NCBI RefSeq assembly: GCF_003122215.1
Contig: NZ_QEYD01000014.1
Coordinates: 1 to 64,000, forward strand
From: Pararhodobacter marinus
GTDB taxonomy: Bacteria; Pseudomonadota; Alphaproteobacteria; Rhodobacterales; Rhodobacteraceae
Length of the DNA stretch: 64,000 nucleotides
Reading direction: 5' to 3'
In this document: piece after piece, positions 25,234 through 34,160 of the stretch
Numbering within the stretch: the first letter of the stretch is position 1
Layout: every line of letters begins with the position of its first letter
Notes under the pieces: model-generated
The model's database searches: none
What the model saw: the letters and a program-made list of their open reading frames with translations, nothing else
Told to the model about the DNA's origin: nothing
Translations under genes and position numbers: made by a program

Positions 25234-27462
25234 TCAACTGGAACGCAGGGCCCCGTTTCTTTTGGACTTTGAGCGTGCACCAATCGCGGTCTGGTAAACC
25301 CGCGCAATATCAGTCGAGAACCGTTCGACGGAGTGTTGCCGGGCCTCTTCCAATGCAGCCCGCGCCATCGCATGGCGCTCGGAGCGGTTCACGAGAAGCG
25401 CATGAACGGCATCGGTCCAAACCTCGATATTCTCTTCGGTCAAAACCCCGGTCCTCCGATTCTGCACGAAGGCGTCCACGCCGCTGGCATTCACTGCAAC
25501 AACGGGCAAACCCGCCGCCATGGCCTCCAAGATGACCATGCCCTGGGTCTCCGATGTGGACGCAAAGACGAAGAGATCGCTCAGACCGAGATAGTCCGGG
25601 ATATGATGCTCCGAGACAGACCCGACCAGGCTCACCTCCGAGGTCAGATCCTTGTCCCGGATGGTCCGGGTCAGATGCGCCCGCTCCTCGCCATCCCCAA
25701 TCACAAGAAGACGAAAGGGGGGCGCGTGGCGGTCCTTGAGTTCCCGCATCGCCGCGATTAGGAAGTCGAGATTCTTTTCCTTCGAAAGCCGCGACACGGT
25801 GACCAATATTTTCCGACCGTCCGGGTTGTGTCGGGACCGGAGCGCAGCAAGTTGGCAAGGTTCCTGTGGCAGGAATCGCTCGATCTCTACTCCTGTCGGG
25901 TGAACATGCACGGGCCGGTCCACCCCGATCAGCCGCACATAATCCCGCGTCACCGGCGTCGGAACGATGATCTCGTCACAGCTGTTCGCGAAGCGCCGCA
26001 CGAGCCAGTGCGCGATCACGTTGCGAAAGAGGACACCAGGCAGGGGGATCGTATGCGCATACTGTTCCAGCCTCGTGTGGTAGGTGAAGATTGCCGGGAC
26101 GTTCAGCCGACGCGCCATGCGATGCCCCAGAGACCCGAGCCAGAAGGGATGGTGAAGGTGGATCACGTCCGGCCCGAACTGTCGGACCGCCTGCCACGTC
26201 CTAGGATGCAGCGGATTGGCGACACGGATAAGGCCGCCCGCTTCAATCAGTGCCGGAACGCGCACGACGCCGGTCTCTTCGACGTGCTGGCCGTAGGCGG
26301 GTGCGACCACCAGCACCTCGTGTCCGAGCTTTTCCAACCCTTTTTTCAAGCGATCGACAGAGATCGCGACACCGCCGATGAACGGCAGATAGGTATTGGT
26401 GAACATCACCACCTTGAGCGGGCGGCCAAGGTCGACGGCGACACGGCTATCGTAATCGGGATAGTAGCGCCGTTCCCGGAACAGGCGGTTGTAGAGATAC
26501 ATGCCGGCGATGACGAAAGCCGAAAAGATGAGTAGGAAATTCAGCCAGCCGACATAGAAGAGCGAGTATACGAAGAACCAGAGTCCCTCGATCTGTCGCA
26601 TGAGGGGGGTGGGCGCGGTATCGACCCGCATCATCTCGACACTGATGTCGCCCTCGCTGATCGACACTTCGAGGTAGTGGTAAAAGCTCGCATCGTCGTT
26701 GAGAACAAATCCGCCCGCTCCTCCGGTGACGATATGTCGGACCCCGCCAACGGTTTGATCGGAGAACGTCGCCGCCCCCGCCGAGACCACCATATCGACG
26801 CCGAGATCCGATAGCAGAGCAAGGAGTCGGTCGCGGTTCGTACTTTCCGACCAGGCACCAACATCCGGTTCGAAAAGCGTCTCCTGCTCAGGGGGGACGA
26901 GAGGATGACCCACGAAGACCAGCACCGGCTTAGGGCTATCCACCTGAAGGATGTCGCGCAGCCATCGCTCTTGCCAGTCTGTCGGCGTGCGCCCGGTGGC
27001 ATCGAGAAACACGAGCCGTGCCTGCGGCAGGGCAAAGGAATAGAAGTGTGGCCCGAACCGCTGATAAAACCGAGCGCTTCCGAACTCCTCGTACTCGTTC
27101 TCCCCGAATGTCAGAAGATAAGGAATATCGAGATGCGACAAGGTCCCGAGGAGCGCCCGGTATTTGTCCTCGCCGCCCCCGCTCACGAGATTGCCGGCCG
27201 ATACGACGAAATCCAAACCGGACGAGTTGACCCGAGGGATGATCTGCCGCTCAAGGACACCAATCGAATTGTTGCCTTCTCCCACCACCGCAAACCTGAG
27301 CGGACGATCCCCCGCGACCTCGGCCTCGATAGCTTCAATCTGCCCGACAAGAAGAGCGCTGGAATCCGGCGCCGATGCGTAGAGATAGACGCGGTATCCC
27401 GCGATTGTCAGTACGATTGCAAGGTTTGCATAGAAGAAGAGAGAGAGTAAGGCACGGTTCAT
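25234..27462 (-). CDS. Membrane fusion: phosphoesterase-like domain plus GT4 glycosyltransferase
   Basis: A 742-residue protein. Residues 5-28 are a membrane anchor, about 55-285 have the calcineurin-like phosphoesterase layout, about 293-325 two more hydrophobic segments, and about 348-735 a GT4 glycosyltransferase (FTNTYLPFIGGVAISVDRL; IHLHHPFW; STSETQGMVILEAMAAGLPV). The C-terminal part resembles enzymes that glycosylate diacylglycerol with nucleotide-sugar donors. The N-terminal domain lacks the usual metal ligands: GEGN for DxH, SAGN for the GD motif, GENE for GNHE, SAGAAT for GHxH. It is therefore probably a non-catalytic sensor or scaffold. The start overlaps the upstream gene's stop (ATGA), so the two form one operon. 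Confidence 0.75.
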   Translation of the reverse strand: MNRALLSLFFYANLAIVLTIAGYRVYLYASAPDSSALLVGQIEAIEAEVAGDRPLRFAVVGEGNNSIGVLERQIIPRVNSSGLDFVVSAGNLVSGGGEDKYRALLGTLSHLDIPYLLTFGENEYEEFGSARFYQRFGPHFYSFALPQARLVFLDATGRTPTDWQERWLRDILQVDSPKPVLVFVGHPLVPPEQETLFEPDVGAWSESTNRDRLLALLSDLGVDMVVSAGAATFSDQTVGGVRHIVTGGAGGFVLNDDASFYHYLEVSISEGDISVEMMRVDTAPTPLMRQIEGLWFFVYSLFYVGWLNFLLIFSAFVIAGMYLYNRLFRERRYYPDYDSRVAVDLGRPLKVVMFTNTYLPFIGGVAISVDRLKKGLEKLGHEVLVVAPAYGQHVEETGVVRVPALIEAGGLIRVANPLHPRTWQAVRQFGPDVIHLHHPFWLGSLGHRMARRLNVPAIFTYHTRLEQYAHTIPLPGVLFRNVIAHWLVRRFANSCDEIIVPTPVTRDYVRLIGVDRPVHVHPTGVEIERFLPQEPCQLAALRSRHNPDGRKILVTVSRLSKEKNLDFLIAAMRELKDRHAPPFRLLVIGDGEERAHLTRTIRDKDLTSEVSLVGSVSEHHIPDYLGLSDLFVFASTSETQGMVILEAMAAGLPVVAVNASGVDAFVQNRRTGVLTEENIEVWTDAVHALLVNRSERHAMARAALEEARQHSVERFSTDIARVYQTAIGARSKSKRNGALRSS

Positions 27463-28526
27463 CCTGGCTGCACTTTCCGCCGAAGGACGAGGATCGAGAC
27501 GATCGTTCCGATCGCCATGCCGAGATAAATGGTCAGGAACCGCCACGCAAAGATGACAAGCAGAAGATCATCGGGGGCCATGCGGCCTGCCATGAACCCG
27601 GCGAAGGCCAGTTCTGCAAATCCAGCACCGCCCGGGGTCGGCGCGAAATACATCAGGAACGTGACCACTGACAACGTTCCGATGACCGTCAACCAATCCA
27701 CGTCATAGTCGAGAAGTTCCAACAAGAGTGCCGGAAAAGCGAAAAGCGTCAGCAGAAACACGAGCGTGCAAGCTACCGCCGCAAGGGCATAAAGACGCGA
27801 TCCCCGGACGAAGCGTGCAAAGCTTGCCGAGAATTCCGCCGTCTCGCGTTGCACCGCATTGGTCCAGCGGTCCCGTCTATCTGCGCCCAGGATACCAATG
27901 CGAGAAGCAAGCGCGAGAAGTCGGCCGAGTAGTATTGCGATCCAGTGGGGGCGGCACAGCACAATCAGGAAGCCAACGAGATAGAGCACGATGAATCCTG
28001 ACAGCGACTGCAGGGTGATCCTTGCAAATCCGTTCGGCGAAGATCCCGGGTGCAAAAATTGAAAGAGCGGGGCGACAAGGAAGATCGCCAGCATGGCGAG
28101 AATGGTCCGGATCGTCGTCGCCGCGGCCGAACTACCAACGGCCACGCCATGCCGTTGCAGGTACCAGACCTGCGCAAAACCACCGCCAGTCGCAAGGGGC
28201 GTCACATTCGAGAAAAGGATGTTGATGAACACAAGGGGGAAAATCTCGCGAATTTTCACCCCGGCTCCGATCGTGCGCAGGACGAAGAAGAGCCTCAGCC
28301 CGTCAAACACAAAGTAGACCGCCAGAAAACCGAGGATCAGGGCCACAGCTTGCGGCTGGATCAGCCGTGCGTCAAAACGTGGAAGTTCACCTCCGAACAT
28401 CGATGAGACCAAGACAAAGCCAGTCGCTGTCAGGCCGATGAACAAGGCGGCCGAAACAAGCCAGGCTGATGGCTTGCCCCAGAGGGTCGCCTGGCCATTC
28501 TGGCGCTGTTGTTTCTCTTCCTGCAC
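27459..28526 (-). CDS. LPG-synthase-like (UPF0104) integral membrane protein
   Basis: A 355-residue polytopic protein of the lysylphosphatidylglycerol synthase transmembrane-region family, with about eight membrane segments and the family motifs NILFSNVTPLATGGGFAQVW and FAPTPGGAGFAE. These proteins act as lipid flippases or envelope lipid modifiers; the aminoacyl-transferase domain of MprF is absent. The start is GTG at 28526 with GAGGGG upstream; longer frames start in non-homologous sequence. Coupled by a four-base overlap to the glycosyltransferase fusion, suggesting synthesis and flipping of a glycolipid (inference). Confidence 0.78.
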   Translation of the reverse strand: MQEEKQQRQNGQATLWGKPSAWLVSAALFIGLTATGFVLVSSMFGGELPRFDARLIQPQAVALILGFLAVYFVFDGLRLFFVLRTIGAGVKIREIFPLVFINILFSNVTPLATGGGFAQVWYLQRHGVAVGSSAAATTIRTILAMLAIFLVAPLFQFLHPGSSPNGFARITLQSLSGFIVLYLVGFLIVLCRPHWIAILLGRLLALASRIGILGADRRDRWTNAVQRETAEFSASFARFVRGSRLYALAAVACTLVFLLTLFAFPALLLELLDYDVDWLTVIGTLSVVTFLMYFAPTPGGAGFAELAFAGFMAGRMAPDDLLLVIFAWRFLTIYLGMAIGTIVSILVLRRKVQPG

Positions 28527-28682
28527 TGGATGCCCCTCGTATCGTCTTTCGGCAGATATCCCCGCTGGAACCACAAAACAACAACAACCCCCTGTAATTC
28601 TCTGATCTAACGGCTTATTTGCCAACAGAAACGGGGTGCGCGCGGCACCTCGACACTCATCGGACCGAGGGGGACTTAGCCC

Positions 28683-29654
28683 GTGATCACAGCATATGTG
28701 CATGAGGACGGCAGGCTTGTCCGCCACGAGGGGCTGCCGAAACCCGACGCGACCGCTGTCTGGATAGATCTTCTCAGCCCAATAGGCGACGAGGAGGCTC
28801 AGATCGAAGGACTGCTCGGTATCGACGTGCCGACCAAGGAAGAAATGGAGGAGATCGAGATTTCCTCCCGTCTCTACACCGAAGATGGCGCGCTCTTCAT
28901 GACGGCGATTCTGCCTTCACATGCCGATGGCGATGACCCAGAGATGTTGCCCGTCTCCTTCGTGCTTTCGAACAAGACGCTCGTCACGGTCAGGTATCAC
29001 GACCCCCGCGCCTTCACGACTTTTCCGACGCGGGCGGCCAAGGTTTCCATGGGCTGCGAGACCGGCGAAGGCGTTCTCGTCGCGCTCCTCGAGGCCGTGG
29101 TCGACCGTCTCGCCGACATCCTTGAACGCGACGGCCGGGAAATCGATGCGATCTCCCGCCAGGTGTTCCGCCGCTCGAACGGCACGCCCACGAAAGCGCA
29201 GGATTTTCAGGCAACCCTCGAGTCCATCGGCCGCAAGGGCGACCTGACCTCCAATATCCGAGACAGTCTTGTCACCCTTGAACGCGTCGCAGGGTTCCTC
29301 GGTCAGCAATCCTTGCAGATGAAAAGCCCGCGGGAACTGCGCGAACGGATCAAGACGCTGTCACGCGACATCCGTTCGCTTGCGGATCATGCAAGCTACC
29401 TCAGCCAGAAAATCACTTTCCTGCTCGATGCGACTCTCGGCATGATCAACATTGAGCAGAACGCGATCATCAAGATCTTCTCGGTGGCCGCGGTCGTCTT
29501 CCTGCCGCCGACCCTGATCGCCTCGATCTACGGCATGAACTTCGAGCACATGCCCGAATTGGAATGGCTGCTCGGTTATCCTTTCGCCATCGGGCTGATG
29601 ATCTTGTCGGCAATCCTGCCTTACGTCTATTTCAAGCGCCGCGGCTGGCTGTGA
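28683..29654 (+). CDS. corA: CorA-family magnesium/divalent cation channel
   Basis: A 323-residue CorA protein: large cytoplasmic N-terminal domain, two C-terminal membrane helices and the selectivity signature YGMNFEHMPE at the end of the first helix, about residue 284. The short basic tail is typical. GTG at 28683 is the likely start. It is divergent from the lipid-modification pair and followed by uppP after 30 bp. Confidence 0.92.
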   Translation: MITAYVHEDGRLVRHEGLPKPDATAVWIDLLSPIGDEEAQIEGLLGIDVPTKEEMEEIEISSRLYTEDGALFMTAILPSHADGDDPEMLPVSFVLSNKTLVTVRYHDPRAFTTFPTRAAKVSMGCETGEGVLVALLEAVVDRLADILERDGREIDAISRQVFRRSNGTPTKAQDFQATLESIGRKGDLTSNIRDSLVTLERVAGFLGQQSLQMKSPRELRERIKTLSRDIRSLADHASYLSQKITFLLDATLGMINIEQNAIIKIFSVAAVVFLPPTLIASIYGMNFEHMPELEWLLGYPFAIGLMILSAILPYVYFKRRGWL

Positions 29655-29684
29655 TCTGCGCATCCCGCAAGGCCGTATGATGCC

Positions 29685-30518
29685 ATGAACGAAGAAGGTA
29701 TCCCGCTGCTGCAACTCGTGGTGCTCGCCATCGTGCAGGGCATCACCGAGTTCCTGCCAATCAGTTCCTCGGCCCATCTCATCCTCGTGCCGGTCTTCAC
29801 CGGTTGGGTCGATCAGGGGTTCGCGCTGGACGTGGCCATGCACATCGGAACGCTTCTGGCGGTCGTGCTGTATTTCCGGCGCGACGTGGCCATGCTGTTA
29901 TCGGGAGCCATCGACGTTGCCCGCCGCCGCACCACGCCCGCCGCCCGACTTGCGCTTCAGATCGCGGTGGCAACGCTGCCCGTGGTGATTGCCGGATTCC
30001 TGCTCAAGGACCGGATCGAAAACGACTGGCGCAGCCCCGTATTGATCATGGTCACGACCGCCTTGTTCGGCGTGCTGCTCTGGATTGCCGATCGTCGCGC
30101 TGACCGTTCGGAGGGCACCGTCGCCGGGCTGAGTTGGCGAGACGCTGCTCTGATCGGGGCCGCGCAGGCGTTGGCCCTAGTGCCAGGCGTCAGCCGATCA
30201 GGCATAACGATGACGACGGCACTGCTTCTGGGGCAGCGTCGGCCCGAGGCAGCGCGCTTCTCGCTGCTGCTGTCGATCCCGACCACGGCGGCGGCAGGGT
30301 TTCTTGGGGCGATGGACCTTATAGGCACGCAGGACGCTGCCTTGCGGACGGACGCGCTGATTGCCGGTGGGCTTGCCTTTGTGAGTGCGCTTGCGGCGAT
30401 CGCAGGACTGATGGCATGGCTCCGCAGGGCAAGCTTCACGCCCTTTGTCATCTATCGGCTGTTGCTGGCGGGAATATTGGCAGCCATGCTGGCACTCGGC
30501 TGGCTGCCGCCTGCCTGA
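29685..30518 (+). CDS. uppP: Undecaprenyl-diphosphate phosphatase (UppP/BacA)
   Basis: Membrane enzyme recycling the lipid carrier for cell-wall and glycan synthesis; extra copies give bacitracin tolerance. The 277-residue protein has the family motifs ITEFLPISSSAHL (about residues 20-32) and PGVSRSGITMT (about 165-175), with about eight membrane segments. Length is normal. It fits the surrounding envelope genes; a second chromosomal uppP would be expected. Confidence 0.93.
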   Translation: MNEEGIPLLQLVVLAIVQGITEFLPISSSAHLILVPVFTGWVDQGFALDVAMHIGTLLAVVLYFRRDVAMLLSGAIDVARRRTTPAARLALQIAVATLPVVIAGFLLKDRIENDWRSPVLIMVTTALFGVLLWIADRRADRSEGTVAGLSWRDAALIGAAQALALVPGVSRSGITMTTALLLGQRRPEAARFSLLLSIPTTAAAGFLGAMDLIGTQDAALRTDALIAGGLAFVSALAAIAGLMAWLRRASFTPFVIYRLLLAGILAAMLALGWLPPA

Positions 30519-30566
30519 GCGCCCCTCTGCCTTGGTCTGAGATGTCTGGCGCAGCCGTTGTCGGAG

Positions 30567-31187
30567 TCAGTTGATCATCGCCTCGGCGCCGACGCCAAGC
30601 GATATGAGGATAGTCGCCGTCAGCAAGACCGACGCACCGCCGAAGACAAGGCCGAAGGTCGCGACCAACCCGTCGCGTTCGACGAGGCCGACACCGACGA
30701 TGAAGAGCGAGATTGCCGGAAACCAGCCGCTGAGAGGCACCGGCAGGAAGAGCGCGAAGGCAATGACAAACAGCAGAAGCCCAAGTATCCGCTCGTGCCG
30801 GGGCGCGAAGATCGCGGTGTGGCGTGGTGTCAGAACGCGCTCGAGCCGTCGCGTCAACGGTCTAAGACGAAGAACCGTCCATCACAACTTGACCGGGTCA
30901 AGGCGCAGGCGCGAAAGGGGACCGGGAAGCCTGACATGCCGATAGCCCAACATCATCTGGCCCGCGGTCACCAGAAGCGGCAGGGCTGTGATCAGCGATG
31001 ACCCGGGCGGCATCGGAAGCAGTGTCAAAAGCGAGAACACCACGATCGCCCAGCCAAAGGATGCCTCGCCAAGTGCGGACAGCAGGTTCCCGAGGGTCAG
31101 CGTGCCAGCCCGGTGTTGACTGCGAGAGGAGCGCAGAATCGGCATCGACAGCGATGGTCGTCGTCGTATCTCGTCGCCGCGCTGCAT
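30567..31187 (-). pseudogene. exoD: ExoD-like exopolysaccharide protein gene with an internal stop
   Basis: Two same-frame pieces make one ExoD-type membrane protein of about 206 codons. The first runs to LRLDPVKL and the second continues WTVLRLRPLTRRLERVL and covers the remaining membrane segments (FALFLPVPLSGWFPAISLFI). They are separated by a single TGA at 30882-30884. Frame and spacing are intact, so one base change (for example CGA to TGA) would explain it. The ATG at 31187 has GAAGGGA just upstream, so the gene was recently functional. ExoD proteins affect exopolysaccharide production and alkali tolerance. Confidence 0.75.
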
Positions 31188-31393
31188 CGGATTCCCTTCA
31201 TATGGATGTCACGGATATCAGGTCGCGGGTGGGCATTTGCAATCTCAGGGCAGGCCTGGCGAAGAACAAACACCCATAATTTCGACGCAAATCCCTGCCA
31301 GCAGTTCCTTTTCTTGAGCAAAGACCCTAATTCAAGCGAAAGTCGCGCCCACGCCGGGTCGCTGGCTACGATTGCAAAACGTCAGGATCCTCG

Positions 31394-32359
31394 ATGCTTC
31401 ACGACCTCCTTCTTGTGGCCGCCGGCCTTGTTCTCCTTTTCTTCGGCGGCGAGGGACTCGTGCGTGGGTCTGTTGCGATAGCGGAGCGCCTCGGCATCTC
31501 GAAGCTTCTTATCGGGCTGCTCATCGTCGGGTTCGGCACCTCGACGCCGGAACTCCTTGTTTCCGTCAATGCGGCACTGGACGGTACGCCCGAAATCGCA
31601 CTTGGAAACGTCGTTGGGTCCAACATCGCCAACGTTCTGCTGATCGTCGGCGTGGCGGCCGTGATTACGCCGATCCTCGGTTGGGACCGCACGGCGGTGC
31701 GCGAGGCGCTGGTGGCAACGCTTGTCTCGCTGGCGGCTTTCGCGCTGGTGCAGGGCGAAGTCATCACCCGGATGGAGGGCATTGCGATGCTTGTTGTCCT
31801 CGCAGGCTACCTGTTCTCCAGCTATTGGCTGGAAAAGCGGGATCGCGAGGCGAAGACGTTTCAGCATGAGGCGGAGGAATTCGAGGAAATTCCACTTTCG
31901 CGACCTTGGCTTGCGCCGGTTCTGGCCATCGGCGGCATCGTCGCCCTGGTGTTCGGAGCGGACATGCTGGTCGAGGGGGCGGTGAACATCGCGCGTGATT
32001 TTGGTGTGCCCGATGCAGTGATCGGTCTTTCGCTCGTTGCCATTGGCACTTCGCTGCCGGAGCTTGCCACCGCTATCGTCGCCGCGATCCGGCGCCATTC
32101 CGACGTGGTGCTGGGCAACGTGATCGGTTCGAACATTTTCAACATCCTCGCGATCCTCGGCGTTACGGTCGTGATCCAACCCATCGAAGTAACGGCGCGG
32201 TTCCGTGACATCGATACGCCGGTGATGTTGGGGGCCGCCCTGCTGCTTCTGGCGTTGCTCTTTGCCACGAAGTCGATCGGTCGGCTCTGGGGTGCGCTGA
32301 TGCTGGCCGCCTATGCCGCCTATATCGTGTTCCTGTTCTCGAACGGCACGGGAGCGTGA
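31394..32359 (+). CDS. Ca2+/cation antiporter (CaCA family, YrbG-like)
   Basis: A 321-residue inner-membrane exchanger with about ten hydrophobic segments and the two inverted alpha-repeats of the family: GFGTSTPEL with GNVVGSNIAN in the first half, and AIGTSLPEL with GNVIGSNIFN in the second. The acidic residues in both repeats are present, so it should be active in exporting Ca2+ in exchange for Na+ or H+. AGGA precedes the ATG. The phosphatase gene begins 8 bp later. Confidence 0.9.
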   Translation: MLHDLLLVAAGLVLLFFGGEGLVRGSVAIAERLGISKLLIGLLIVGFGTSTPELLVSVNAALDGTPEIALGNVVGSNIANVLLIVGVAAVITPILGWDRTAVREALVATLVSLAAFALVQGEVITRMEGIAMLVVLAGYLFSSYWLEKRDREAKTFQHEAEEFEEIPLSRPWLAPVLAIGGIVALVFGADMLVEGAVNIARDFGVPDAVIGLSLVAIGTSLPELATAIVAAIRRHSDVVLGNVIGSNIFNILAILGVTVVIQPIEVTARFRDIDTPVMLGAALLLLALLFATKSIGRLWGALMLAAYAAYIVFLFSNGTGA

Positions 32360-32366
32360 CGCACCC

Positions 32367-33848
32367 GTGAGCCGTCCGTTGCAAGATGTCGCGACAGGTT
32401 CGACACATGCGGGAGTGCCCTTTCGGATCACATCGCCCATTGGCCCCGTTCTTTTCCTCGACGATGTCGCAGGCAGCCAACTGCTGCTGTCCGCACTGTT
32501 CATCACTGCGGGGGACGATGAGCCGCCGCCGATCGCAACTGCGGCGGGCGAGACGCGCGCCACACGGCTGGCCGGCTATGACCATGCCCGCGTCTGGCGC
32601 GCGCGGTTCACGCTCCCAGCCGACCGCGCGTCCGACTATCGCTGGAACGGCACGACCTACGCGGTCGCCGGTGACCTGACCGGCGATATGCGTCTGGCCT
32701 ATGTGTCCTGCAACGGCGAGGAAGTGGGAGACATGGACCGCGAAGGTTCCGAGCGGAACGCCATGTGGGAAAGGCTGAGGAGCGAACACCAACGCCGTCC
32801 CTTCGCGCTGATGCTGCACGGCGGCGACCAGATCTATGCCGACGAGGTGACCGATGGGCACAATCTCAGCCATGACTGGCCGGAGCATATCCCGCGCGAC
32901 CCCTCCAGCGCGGCGCTGGACGACTTCCGCCATCACCTGCGCGAGCGCTTCCTCGAACGCTATGCCGCTCTCTACGCCGCGCCGCAGTTCGCCTGGCTTT
33001 GCGCGCGTGTGCCGTCACTCATGCAATGGGACGATCACGATATCTGCGACGGATGGGGCTCGCTCAGGCGGTCCCGCACCTATTCGCCGGTGGGGCAGAC
33101 CCTGTTTGCGGTCGCACGCGAGAGCTTTCTGGTGTTTCAGCAGGCGACAACCGATGGCGACCTGCCGATGCGCTTCGCCGACCCAGAAGGACAGCATCTG
33201 GGCTGGGCCGTCCATGGCCCCGACCTGCGCATCCTCGCGCCCGACCTCCGCTCCGAACGCACACGTCGCCAGATCATGGGCCCGGGCGGCTGGGCGATGA
33301 TGGAGGCGGAGGCGCAGCACGAGGTCGAGGGCCACACCCTGCTGATGTCGAGCGTGCCACTCCTCGGCCCCCGGTTATCACTCTTGGAAGCTCTCATGGT
33401 GGTGATCCCGCGGATGCAGAAATACGAGGACGATCTGCGCGACCAATGGCAGAGCCGTGCTCATCGCGAGGAATGGCGCCGGATGCTGCGGCTGGTTCGC
33501 GACCTTGCAAGACGGGACGGACACGACATCACGGCGGTCTCGGGCGAAATTCACCTGGCGACACGCGCCGTCATGGACCTCGGCGGCGGGTTGCACCTGA
33601 ACCAGCTTGTTGCCTCCGGAATCGCCCATCGCGCGCCCCCAAAGGGCTGGGCACGATTTCTGGGAGCCTTGTCATGGTTGGCCGAAGACCCATTGCCCGA
33701 GCACCCGATCCGCGTGGAGCGCCTTCCCGGGCAACCCGGCAGATACATCGCCGAGCGGAACTATCTGGTTCTCGAACGGACTGCCGGGAACTGGACCGCG
33801 CTGTGGGATCTGGAAGCGAGCGGTATGACGGAGGTAATGAGCCTGTAG
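32367..33848 (+). CDS. PhoD-like phosphatase/phosphodiesterase
   Basis: A 493-residue metallophosphatase of the PhoD-like group without an obvious signal peptide. Visible motifs include YVSCNGEE, LMLHGGDQIYADE (metal site) and MQWDDHDICDGWGS, then ISGEIHLA-like 'VSGEIHLATRAV' near the end of the core. Targets of these enzymes include phosphomonoesters and phosphodiesters, among them teichoic-type polymers and lipids; the substrate here is not known. GTG at 32367, with GGGAG ahead, lies 8 bp after the antiporter stop, so the pair is an operon. Confidence 0.82.
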   Translation: MSRPLQDVATGSTHAGVPFRITSPIGPVLFLDDVAGSQLLLSALFITAGDDEPPPIATAAGETRATRLAGYDHARVWRARFTLPADRASDYRWNGTTYAVAGDLTGDMRLAYVSCNGEEVGDMDREGSERNAMWERLRSEHQRRPFALMLHGGDQIYADEVTDGHNLSHDWPEHIPRDPSSAALDDFRHHLRERFLERYAALYAAPQFAWLCARVPSLMQWDDHDICDGWGSLRRSRTYSPVGQTLFAVARESFLVFQQATTDGDLPMRFADPEGQHLGWAVHGPDLRILAPDLRSERTRRQIMGPGGWAMMEAEAQHEVEGHTLLMSSVPLLGPRLSLLEALMVVIPRMQKYEDDLRDQWQSRAHREEWRRMLRLVRDLARRDGHDITAVSGEIHLATRAVMDLGGGLHLNQLVASGIAHRAPPKGWARFLGALSWLAEDPLPEHPIRVERLPGQPGRYIAERNYLVLERTAGNWTALWDLEASGMTEVMSL

Positions 33849-34016
33849 CGATTTCGCCGATCTCCGGCAAGAATCCCAGTTTGGTTTGCAACCCTGTCGC
33901 GTCTCTCGCGCATGCCATCCTAAGCGGCTTCACAACCCAAATATATCAAAACCTTAATGGATGGAGGGCGTTCGGCCCCAGTCCCGCTCCCCCCACAGTC
34001 GGCCGCCGGATCGAAC

Positions 34017-34160
34017 TCAGGAAGCTGATGTAGGCTTGCCATAGAGGATCGGATCGACTTCGTAGCACCCGGGGCTGGTAGGACGTATCGATGTGCAATC
34101 TGTGTGCAAGTCCCAGTGGGCCCGGACGACACTGTCCGCGAAGCGGCCATCATCGCTCAT
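34017..34160 (-). CDS. 47-residue protein translationally coupled to virD4
   Basis: A short gene below usual annotation size. Its ATG (34158-34160) overlaps the virD4 stop as ATGA, and the frame runs 47 codons to a TGA at 34017-34019. The product starts MSDDGRFADSVVRAHWDL and ends PTSAS, has two cysteines (C22, C32) and no membrane segment. The coupling and its protein-like composition support it. No family is recognised; it could be a helper of VirD4 or the 5' end of a longer gene cut by the island boundary. Confidence 0.5.
   Translation of the reverse strand: MSDDGRFADSVVRAHWDLHTDCTSIRPTSPGCYEVDPILYGKPTSAS

Noticed and set aside
30882-30884. TGA in exoD as a selenocysteine codon
   Set aside because: ExoD proteins are not known selenoproteins, the position is not a redox motif, and no SECIS-like hairpin was noticed directly after it. 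A nonsense change is simpler.
33849-34016. tRNA 3' end or attachment site at the right edge of the envelope island
   Set aside because: The stretch has a GTTCGG-like string followed by C-rich sequence, but no cloverleaf arms could be drawn and no matching repeat was found near 23883-24030.
33920-34153. 77-codon minus-strand frame downstream of virD4
   Set aside because: Its frame competes with the 47-codon frame at 34017-34160, which overlaps the virD4 stop as ATGA and has better amino-acid composition.
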